Notes under the pieces: generated by a model
Seen by the model: only the letters and a program-made list of their open reading frames with translations
What the model was told of the DNA's origin: nothing
Databases searched by the model: none
Part shown: piece by piece, positions 54,784 to 64,000 of the stretch
Position numbering within the stretch: position 1 is the first letter of the stretch
How the letters are laid out: each line of letters opens with the position of its first letter
Assembly (NCBI GenBank): GCA_039720395.1
Contig: CM077832.1
Span: forward strand, 25,135,607-25,199,606
Direction of reading: 5' to 3'
Origin: Liquidambar formosana
Lineage: Eukaryota; Streptophyta; Magnoliopsida; Saxifragales; Altingiaceae
DNA length: 64,000 bases
Translations under genes and position numbers: made by a program

Positions 54784-55834
54784 GGTGGTAGGATGGATTT
54801 GTGTAGAGATTTGTGAGTGGGAGAATGAGGGTTCTTGATGTGCAAGAATGGTGAGGATTAGAGGAGGGCTTGGAGAAACTTTGGCATGGTTTTGGTCTTG
54901 AAGGGGATCCCCTAAATGAATTGGAAGTGGAGTATTTATAGGGAAAAATTGGATTTTTAGGGGTAAAATGGACATTTGGAAGGGCATTTTGGGAAAACGG
55001 GACATGGAGGTCATTTAGAAATTGTTTTGAGAAGGAATTACCCCACTTGTTAGCGGCAAAAAAGTCCAAAAGTGGCAAAAGGAGATTAGCTACGCTGGCA
55101 GTGCAGGCATAGGCTAACCTCACCTTTTGCTAGACACAGTTACACGTGTAGAAAATCTTTGCAGGTGAAAGTTAAAAAGGTGGGCTCTCCACGCCTACAC
55201 TGTAGGTGTGAGTAGCCTTTTTGTCCATTCAGCAATGATTTGCCTTGGAATGTGTGATTTCTTGATATGCGTGCCCCATTCGATGGGCTTACTCACGCCT
55301 ACCATGTAGGCGTGAGTAGCCTTTTTATCCAATCAGCAATCATTTGCTTTGAAAAATGTGATTTCTTGGTATGTATGCCAAGATTTTGATTGGGTGTGGT
55401 TGGTTTCATAGTTCCTGCACCTCTGTTGTTCCTCTGCTGCAACTGGCTCTGCTACTTATTTCCACTGTAAACATTTAAGTAAATTACTTTAAGTTTACAA
55501 TGTAAATAAGGGAATACCCCCCCATTTGAATTCGATAAAAATACTTAAAAAATGCAATTCTTAATATATCAAAACCTAAAACTTGAGTTTTAGTACAAAA
55601 ATTGATTTTTGGACAGTTTTCCAAAATAAAACATATTCATTGATCAATCTATTCAAGATATTTTGACCCCATAAAATCACACATGTTTTCTTTTTATGTA
55701 AAGGTGAATTACGGCCAAAAATTATTTTAAGAATCGCACTTTCAAAAATTAGGTTTTCCAGACTTAGCCAAATTTTCACACAGCATCAACAGCGGTTCGA
55801 GAATGGAGTTTTATGACATCTTTTGGAGATGTAG
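54784..55834 (-). other. Old noncoding sequence, possible LTR U3
   Basis: A TATTTATAG box at about 54935 reads as TATA on the minus strand, and the sequence continues the interrupted unit left of 52296. A possible LTR end (GCATCAACA, about 55791) could be the TGTTGATGC start of an LTR. Assignment is speculative. No gene is seen. Confidence 0.3.
55175..55380. repeat. Tandem ~120-bp duplication with palindromic cores
   Basis: Two copies, each with an inverted repeat followed by GTGAGTAGCCTTTTT and CAGCAAT.ATTTGC. The second core is a clean palindrome, CTCACGCCTAC-CAT-GTAGGCGTGAG. The first is the same with three changes. Confidence 0.65.
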
Positions 55835-57492
55835 TATTAGGATTATGCCCTAGAGCCAATCATAGATATGATTGTTTAGGAATTAGGAAAAATCATTTGA
55901 TTTCATTTATGTATGTCACATTTATTATTGATTTAATAAAAGGGCTTATTTTATTATGTTTATATGCATCATTTATATCTACATATTATGTCCATGAAGT
56001 TGGAGTTGAGAATATGGAATTACAAAGAGTTGTAATTTTGAGACTGTAGATATATCTCTGTACTAAACTCCTAAATCATTCCTAGTTGAAGGTTCACTAT
56101 GATGGACAGTAATGAATCATAGGACTAGCATTTGTTAGGTTGACTCTATAAGAGGATAGCTGGTCTCAAGCTATTTGTGTGGAGACATTATAACCAACAG
56201 GTAGGTGCCTATTAATAGAATAGGTACACTGAATGTGACCAAAGATATGAGATAAATTGAATGGAGTTTTAACCTGCCTGTTAATCAGTTTCTCATTGTT
56301 ATAGTGGTACAAGTAATCTTTAGACCTGAGACATCATAGTTATCTTATGCACATAGCTTTAGAAGTTTGATAACACTAAGTGTAGATCCTAATCAGGGGG
56401 TGTTCATTGGTTCTATTGCTATATGTATGAAGGCATGTGAGTGATCAACAAGGAATCCATTATTCTCAGGAAAAAGAGAGAGAATGTTTCATATAGCATT
56501 CATAATATAACTCATTTAGTCCATGGCCATGGCAGCATGAATATGGAAAGGAGTTTCCATAAGTTCACAATTGAGTTGATATTTATGAATAAGTATAGTA
56601 ATTGAACTAGGGACTTGACAGACTTTCATGTCCTATTAGTTCAATTGGAGACACCGTGTAAATGGAAAGATATGATTGTAACCTATAAACTATAACAGAA
56701 GGGATCTTTGTTAGATACTTATTCACCTCATTAAGGACAACACCATGAACCATATGCTAGGTGTTATTCATGGTTAGTAGAAACCCTAATTGATATAAGT
56801 GAGTTATAATCAACTAGGGAATTGGAAGGAGTTCCAACTAGACCCTAAATGGAAAGAGTTCCATTGTGCACACCTTGTGCTATTCCTACTACTTGATGAT
56901 GTGAACCCAATGGGTCACACACTGATCATGCTAAGAAGAGCTTTAAAGTCTATAAGAGAAAGGGTATAAGTGAATAAAAGAATAGTTCTTAAAGGATTAG
57001 TTTGTATATAATATAAACTAAGGGGGTTATTGTGTAATTAAGAGTAATTACACAAAACCTATTAGGGTTAGAAGTGCCCCCTCATGGCTGGCCATATTAG
57101 AGGCTTTATAAAGCCTCTAGTGATGGATGACATCATCACTTTTAGAAGCTCCCAAGGGCTGGCTAAAATTTTCACTGCCCTTTCTCTTTCTCTCTCTCCT
57201 CTCTTCTCTTGCTCTAGCAACAACAAGGGAAAGAAGGAAAGGACTTGAAGCTCTTGCTAGGTGTGGATATCATTGGAGGCAATACACTTGGATTGCTACT
57301 ATGCTGCCATCCAGATTCAAAGCTTTGAGCAAAAAGGAGAAGAAAATTAAACTGTAAGTGTTCTGTTCTACCCTCTTTGTAGTTAGGGTTTTGTTTTTGT
57401 ATTATGCATAATTAGATTCATGGGCTGTGGAATCATAGGAAAAATTTTTATATTCCGCATTTCGATTTTTCCCTCTTTTACGATTCCCAACA
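55835..57492 (+). mobile_element. Copia-type 5' LTR, unit C1
   Basis: 1658 bp from TATTAGGATTATG (first bases mutated from TGTTAGG) to CCCAACA, followed by a TGGTATCAGAGC primer-binding site. It aligns with the LTR at 61793. A TATA box at 57107-57112 is the centre of a perfect 22-bp palindrome (57098-57119). The plus orientation follows from the PBS on the right. Confidence 0.85.
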
Positions 57493-57493
57493 G

Positions 57494-57505
57494 TGGTATC
57501 AGAGC
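57494..57505 (+). promoter_or_regulatory. Primer-binding site, unit C1
   Basis: TGGTATCAGAGC, the initiator tRNA-Met complement used by most plant copia elements, one base after the LTR. Confidence 0.9.
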
Positions 57506-60500
57506 CGTGATTATGCTTAATACAAACTGCATATGGGCTGGAATTTATGGTAAAGGTTGAATGATTAAAAATCTGGAATTTATTTCATGCATTAAGTAAT
57601 TCCCTCTCATGGGCGAACCTAGGGTTTATGAACCCTAGGTTGTTTTCTATTCTACTCCTCTTCTAAAATATGTTTTAGAGCTGCCAATGATTCAAGAGTT
57701 GAATATGGATTGAGTTTGGAGAAGAAGAATAAGAAAATTAAGTTTTTTTATAAAACTGTTATGAACAGTTTTTATGATAGTCATGAAAACTGTCATCTTG
57801 TTTTGCTTGCCAAAATTAGAGTTCTTCTCCAAAATTTTTGAACTATATACGGTTAGAAATCTCTTCGAATCAGCTTTCCAACCCAACAAACAGTGTGTTG
57901 ATCCAAGTTATGTAGCGAAAGTTATGAATTTTTTACTACAGGCTATCTGGGAAGGCAGTTTTACGCGGGAATGATGCACCAGCTGCAACTATGAACTTTT
58001 GATGGTGATCAAAGGCATGGAAATGGTTGCCACCACTTGTGTTATGTTCTAGACATGGGAGGGTAGGGTTCTCGAGCATTCGGATGCATCATAATTGGAT
58101 TAAGATGCTAGAACTAGTTTTTTTTTTTTTTTTTTTTTTTTTTTGAAAACTAGGTTTTCCTTTAAGGGCTGAATCTAGGTTTTAGAACCCTAGGGTTCTT
58201 GCAATTAATTTTAATTAAAGCTGCTGTATTTTTTATGGCAAATCATTGTAGGATCATTTTATATCATGTATATATGATTTTCTTTAAGTTTCAAAAGAGT
58301 TTTGATGGAAAAAGATTCAAAAAGTTTGAAAATTTTTCATGAACAGCATAGCAGATTTTTCTGCAGAAAAGTCATCAATGGAGTTTGGATTAGAACTTGA
58401 GCTAGGGAACTCCAAATTGCATGAAACCACTTGCATTAGTTTCCTAAGACATGTAAGATACTGGGAAAATTCATTTGGTAGCCTAACTTAATCATCTTGC
58501 TGGTTTTTAAATCAATTTGCGACAATGGATAGTATGCTGTCAATTCTGGACAGCCTACTGTTGTTTGAATTGTTTAGAACAATTGGGGATGATTTGATCA
58601 TCCAATCGACTTCTATTAGCTTAGTAATTCATGTAGGGACATGATACAAAATCTGGTTTTGTTGGAGGAGTCGAATTGATTAAGTTTTAGAAGCTTTTGT
58701 GACCTTGAAGGTCTTCATCAATGGCGGCAGCAATGGGTTTGAGAAACCCTAATTGTTTTTTATGATGGCAGCCCATTAACCACCCCACACGTGTCCATGG
58801 GCTTGGCACACACCCCAGCAAGACCCTCCCATGTCTAGCCATGGCCTCCCAAAGCCGTTGGTGGCCATGGCAGCCTAGCCAAGCTTAGGCAGCCCCTTGA
58901 AGGTGGTGGCACACTAGGGTTTCCTAGGAAACCCTAATTTGAGTTAATGATGAAACCCTAATGACTTACTGATGGCATTAATTAAAACCCTAATTGGCAT
59001 ATTAATTACCTTAATTAAAGAGTTAATGATTGGTCATTAATTACCAATCATGGCTATTAATAATTAGGGCATAATTAAATGCATTAATGATGTCTAGGGT
59101 TAGGGTTTTGGAAACCCTAATTAGTGTAATTAATTAAGAGTAATTAATACGCTGTTTGGCATTAATTAAACCCTAATCCTTATCATTAATACCGTACAAA
59201 CCTAGGGTTTTAATGATTGGTCATTAAATGACCAATCATTGGGCATTTAATGTTAGGGCTTGCATTTAGAGTTTAGGGTAATGCATTTAGGGTTTAGGGT
59301 TTTAGGAAACCCTAATGCACTAATTCATCATTTAAATGATTTTATTTAATTCCTATATTAATTATTTAATTAATATTGATTAATTTAATAATGTTTTAGA
59401 TGGTGTAAAACACATTTAGGGATTAAATTAAAATCTAGAAAATCTTAATTAAATGAAATTGTTTTGTTTAATTAAGGAAACCCTAATATTAGATATTAGA
59501 GTTATTTTAGGAAACTTTAAATGTTTCAATTGATTTGATTGATTGAAACTAAATGTCTTAAATGTTAAGACCTAATTAAATTCGGAAAAATTTGTAAAAC
59601 CTAATGAGATTAGGATACGTTAATGAGATTAATGTAAATCATTCAAAAGAATTACCGTAATGCCCATATGTTTAATTGCTTACAGTTTTTTCTTATTCTA
59701 TGCAATGTGATTGTATATTTGTGGATGGATGATGATTATGGACTAAACCTTTTAAACCAATTGTGATTGTCCGTCTTATGAATGGGATGTAATATTTTTC
59801 AAGAGTTGTAATTTATTTTGGTGATGTAATTTATTATTTGGGGCTTGCATGCCACCTTCTCTCTTTCTCTATCATTCTCTTATGTACCCCACATTCCCCT
59901 TTTGTATCCCTTTCTTTAAAATTATATAAATGTTATGTAATCGAGAGCATACTAAGGAGCATGGTGGACCCAAAGGAGCATGGTGGATCGCAATAAACCA
60001 ATGGTGGAGACCATCAAGCCTATTGAGGAGATTGAAGGACTTGAAAGCTTAGAGAAGATTTTCAAGAGAGCATGCATGTTTTCGAATGGTTTATTTTACG
60101 ATCACCTACACCCACCTTAGACCTTGGATTCAATCTATTGGCTTGGATTGAATCTTCTTAAAGTCCATAATCATTGTAGTGGGAGCTTTTAATGAGATTA
60201 ATAGTGATAGTTCTAAATCCCTAAATCGTTATATGTCTCCTTTTAGGGACTAATATCGATAAGTGGATTATTATTATGTTGTTCAGTTTTTATTTATATG
60301 CATAAGATGTATGTTAATTTGATGAGACTCTTAAAATCCTTCTCTTTTAATATTAAGTTGAAAATGAATAAATTATAGGGAATGAATTTGTTATTGCCTT
60401 CCATTATTATGGGATCATCTAACGTCCCTTAATGTGGGTACGTGACTGCAGACATGTAGGAGCTACCCATGTTAAAGACATTACTTAAAACTATCACATA

Positions 60501-61079
60501 TGAGATATCATGGGGTGCCTAAACTGATATATACCAAGAAACTAACATGTGAGGTATATATTTGGCAAAACATACCTGTGTGAATGATGGGCTTAACTTA
60601 ACCAGGGAAGTATTCCAAGAAACTAACATGTGAGGAGTATGTACCCTAGAGGCAAAATGATTGGAACTTGCTTATGAAGCAATAGACAAAGAGTTGTCTT
60701 CTTATTGTGGGTTAGAAGCCAAGAAACTAACATGTGAGGCTTCTAGGTCACAGTAGGACCCCAATCCCCCTTAAGGAATGAGATTCTCGAAGTTCATTAG
60801 AGGGTGTATGGAATTTGATAAAATAGTGGAAGGTACCATATGATTAAAGACCCAATCATTATGAATAAAACTGAAATCTAATTCTTTGTTTATGTAGATT
60901 ACCTAATTACTCACCTAAAAACCACTATTTCCTAATATACAGGATATTGATAGTTTAACTAAACCCGATTTCTTTGATTAACTTATGAAATTGAAAATTG
61001 TTCTCAATTTTAAAAGATTGTTTATATGCTGTTAGGCATTTTCTTAAAAGCCCTCCATAAAAGATCCTAAGAAGAAAAA
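57506..61079 (+). mobile_element. Noncoding internal region of copia unit C1
   Basis: About 3.6 kb with no open coding region. It includes hairpins at about 57750-57793, a 27-T run (58118-58144), a block rich in AAACCCTAATTA (about 58900-59340) and three copies of CCAAGAAACTAACATGTGAGG-type sequence (about 60534, 60612, 60719). The first ~480 bp match the start of unit C2. It is either a long untranslated leader or decayed sequence. Confidence 0.6.
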
Positions 61080-61792
61080 GACACTATGCACAATTGGCAT
61101 CTTGTTGCCATGCTATATGATAGTATTGATGACCAATGAGTTTCAGAAGCAAAATTAGTCAATGCAAGTGCCTTGGATGTCCTACATCACATACAAAGGT
61201 TGTATGGTGAGTAAAATAATACTATAAAGTATAGTACTTATAAAGGACTTCTTCTGGACTAGGATGTAGCAAAGGTTGTTTATTAATAATCATTCTTTTG
61301 AAAAATGATCAATCACATAGAATAGCTTGAGAAGCTAGATGTGATTTAAAAATGGAAGCATAGAGGGAAGCAAGTCTTGAAAAGTCAAAGACAAAGAAAT
61401 ATAATTATTTTGTAGTAAACATAAGGTATTGTAAAGGGAACTTGATAAAGTATCAATTTTCTTAGAAGAACCAAACTTTTGAAGTTTTGGTTCATACTCT
61501 AAACTAAATTGTTGGTTAGTTCTGCTTCTTGGTTTTTGGATTCTAGTGTAATCTAAATGGAAGCAGAAAGTTAAGTAGATAATAAGTTACCTTTAAAATT
61601 TTAATAGAGCAAGAGTTACTAAATTAATTTTGGAACTTATTTCTTAACTAGGTCATTTAAGACATTCTACAAATTTGATTTATGAATTTAAATGACTAAT
61701 TAGAGCAAATGCAATGTATTCCAAGAATACAAGAGATGTAGAGACACTCATTTAAATGTAGCAAATGTAACTTGGTTATGAGATGACCAAGC
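61080..61792 (+). pseudogene. Decayed copia gag-protease relic
   Basis: Broken frames still show gag-like AMLYDSIDD and LHHIQRLYGE (about 61110-61210), then protease-like SASWFLDSS (about 61525-61555), where the copia consensus has W.LDSG. Many stops and frameshifts are present. There is no RT, integrase or RNase H before the next LTR begins at 61793. The order gag then protease supports plus-strand copia. Confidence 0.55.
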
Positions 61793-63057
61793 TGTTAGGA
61801 TTATGTCCAAGAGCCAATCATAGAGATGATTGTTTAGGGATTAGGAACAATCATTTGATTTCATTTATGTATGTCACATTTATTATTGATTTAATAAAAG
61901 GGCTTATTCTATTATGTTTATATGCTTCATTTATATTTACATAATATGTCCATGGAGTTAGAGTTGAGAATATGGAATTACAAAGAGTTGTAATTTTGAG
62001 ACTATAGATATATCTCTGTACTAAACTCCTAAAGCATTCCTAGTTGAAAGTTCACTATGATGGACAGTAATGAACCATAGGACTAGCACTTGTTAGGTTG
62101 ACTCTATAAGAGGATAGCTAGTTTCAAGCTATTTGTGTGGAGACACTACAACCAACAAGTAATTAAAGTAGGGACTTAACAGACTTCCATGTCCTATTAG
62201 TTTAATTGGAGACATTGTGTTAAAGGAAGGATGCAATTGTAACCTATAAACTATAACAGAAGGGTTCTTTGTTAGATACTTATTCACCTCATTAAGGACA
62301 ACACCATGAACCATATGCTAGGTGTTATTCATGGTTAGTAAAAGCCCTAATTGATATAAGTGAGTTATAATCAATTAGGGAATTGGAAGGAGTTCCAATT
62401 AGACCCTGAATGGAAAGAGTTCCATTGTGCACACCTTGTGCTATTCCTACTACTTGATGATGTGAACCCAATGGGTCACACACTGATCATGCAAGATGAG
62501 CTTTTAAGTCTATGAGAGAAAGGGTATGAGTGCATAAAGAATAGTTCTTTGAGGCCTTATTTGTATTTGATGTAAACAATAGGGGTTATTGTGCAATTTA
62601 GGGAAATTGCACAAAACCCTAAAAGGGTTCTCCCCTAGGGCCGGCCCCTTTAGTGTGGCATATATAAGTCATACTTATGTGTGACATGGCATAGGCTTGC
62701 TTGCACACTCCCAACCCTAGCCGTCCAAAGTGTTCGAGGCTTTCTTCTCTCTCTCTTTCTTCTCCACCTCTAGCAACAACAAGGAAGAAGAAGGAAAAGA
62801 CTTGAAGCTCTAGCTAGGTGTGGATACCGTTGGAGGTAGCACACTTGGGCTGCTCATTCACCGCTGTCCGGAATCAAAGCTTGGAGCAAAAAGGAGAAGA
62901 CATAATCAACTGTAAGTTCTAAACCCTCTCTTTGTAATTAGGGTTTTATTGTTTTGTATGAACCACAATCAGATTCATGGGTTGCATGGAATTGATAGGA
63001 AATTTTTGTTATTCAAGTTATTCCGCATTCTATTTCCTTCTAGTTCAATTCCTTACA
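61793..63057 (+). mobile_element. Copia-type 5' LTR, unit C2
   Basis: 1265 bp, TGTTAGGATTATG to CCTTACA. It aligns with the C1 LTR but lacks about 400 bp corresponding to roughly 56205-56608. TATA-like TATATAAG at 62661-62668. Followed by its own PBS, so it is a 5' LTR and not simply the 3' LTR of C1. Confidence 0.85.
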
Positions 63058-63058
63058 G

Positions 63059-63070
63059 TGGTATCAGAGC
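63059..63070 (+). promoter_or_regulatory. Primer-binding site, unit C2
   Basis: TGGTATCAGAGC, one base after the LTR, identical to the C1 site. Confidence 0.9.
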
Positions 63071-64000
63071 CATGGTTGTGCTTCATACAAACATCATATG
63101 GGCTGGTATTTATGGTACAATTAATTGGACATTGGTGTTCTAATTAGTTTTAAGAAAACTAGGGTTTTATAAAACTGTTATGAACAGTTTTCATGATAGT
63201 CATGAAAAACCGTCATCTTGTTTTGCATGCCAAAATTTGAGTTCTCCTCCAAAATTTTCATGCCATATATGGTTAGAAAGCTCTTCGAATCAGCTTTCAA
63301 ACCCAACAAACGGTTCGTCGATCCAAGTTCTGTAAAGAAAGTTATGAATTTTTTACTACAGGCTGTCTGGAAAGACAGTTTTACGCGGGAATGGAACTCT
63401 AGGTTGTTCTTCATCTTCTTCTTATATTAATTTGATTTATATTAATCATATGATGATTATATACAATTATATATACTGTATATATAATTACTATATGTAT
63501 TTGATACATTAAAAATCGAATTTAAAAGAAAAACAAGATTGAAGTTCTTGAAGAGGCTGAATCTGGGTTCTTGAAAAACCCAGGTTAGTTTTCTGGTTTT
63601 TGTTCATTCTCTTCCATCAAGATCATTATGAATGATCATAGATTTAATATATATATTGTATATATGTTTATCATTGATGTTGGTATGAGTTTTGAATAAA
63701 AACAATCAAAAAGTTTGAGTTTTAAAATTTTCCAGCAAAGCAGTTTTCTGGGAAGCATGATACAGCCATGGTTATTGGCATGTATCTTCTTCATAGGAGC
63801 AAGGCAGGGCATGAAACCACCTCTATTAGAATCGTGGGACACTAGGGGATAAACCCCAAGTGGTGCGGCAGCCATTAGATGGCATCTTCTAGGGTTTTAG
63901 AACCCATTCTCTTCATTATCGTTTTGCTGAAATTTTCTGGATAATCTTCATAGATTTATTTGCAGCGGCTGTTTGGGCTTGATTTGATCAATTAAATCTC
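63071..64000 (+). mobile_element. Start of copia unit C2 internal region
   Basis: Untranslated leader that matches C1 over about 63165-63390, including a hairpin TTTTCATGA-TAG-TCATGAAAA. No coding region is reached before the window ends. AT-rich palindromic runs occur at 63430-63500. Confidence 0.65.

Noticed and set aside
59270..59310. Telomere-like TTTAGGG repeats
   Set aside because: Only about two adjacent units, within a stretch generally rich in AAACCCTAA.
55835..63057. A single copia element bounded by the two LTRs
   Set aside because: The right LTR is followed by its own primer-binding site and has no polypurine tract before it.
62949..63430. Small frames in the C2 leader
   Set aside because: They lie in hairpin-rich untranslated sequence and match C1 only as DNA.

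Overview
The window is nuclear DNA from a flowering plant, probably a eudicot. It is AT-rich with long intergenic stretches and microsatellites. It holds one host gene whose closest match is an Arabidopsis-type AIG2/GGCT protein, and most of the rest is nested LTR retrotransposons. The species cannot be named from the sequence alone.

Layout. 0-2.8 kb: CT/AT microsatellites, a cluster of four hairpin-forming units (455-1165) and one intact host gene on the minus strand, a gamma-glutamylcyclotransferase-like protein (1457-1978). 2.8-13.8 kb: remains of an old Ty3/gypsy Tat-type element. These are a 3' LTR (2778-6783) split by a solo chromovirus-type LTR (5432-6635), and an internal hairpin array split by a Tat-family solo LTR (7338-9786). 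13.8-51.2 kb: element E2 (13831-51182, TSD ACAAC), whose 3' LTR is split by a complete younger relative, element E1 (14616-35503, TSD CCCAT). 51.2-55.8 kb: old noncoding sequence with a further solo LTR (52296-54783, TSD GGTGG). 55.8-64 kb: two Ty1/copia-type LTR plus primer-binding-site units with decayed internal regions.

The notable system is the E1/E2 family. On the minus strand it encodes gag-protease and a pol with RT, two RNase H domains and integrase, as in the Tat/Ogre clade. gag-protease and pol are separated by a short predicted intron whose donor contains the gag stop codon. Between pol and the 3' LTR, on the opposite strand, lie two more genes. One is a seven-exon plant mobile domain (PMD) gene. 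The other is a single-exon gene of a DUF7745-like family. E1 has every frame open and LTRs that differ at only a few positions seen. E2 has lost most of gag, and carries two stop codons in pol and one in the DUF7745-like gene, but its PMD gene is intact with exactly the same seven exon lengths as in E1.

The family also carries unusual noncoding structure: (i) an ~80-bp GC-rich palindromic module repeated almost unchanged near all three promoters (LTR, PMD gene, DUF7745-like gene); (ii) a two-stem hairpin beside the 3' LTR that shows a compensatory base-pair change; (iii) beside it, arrays of small hairpins whose loops stay constant while both stem arms change together.
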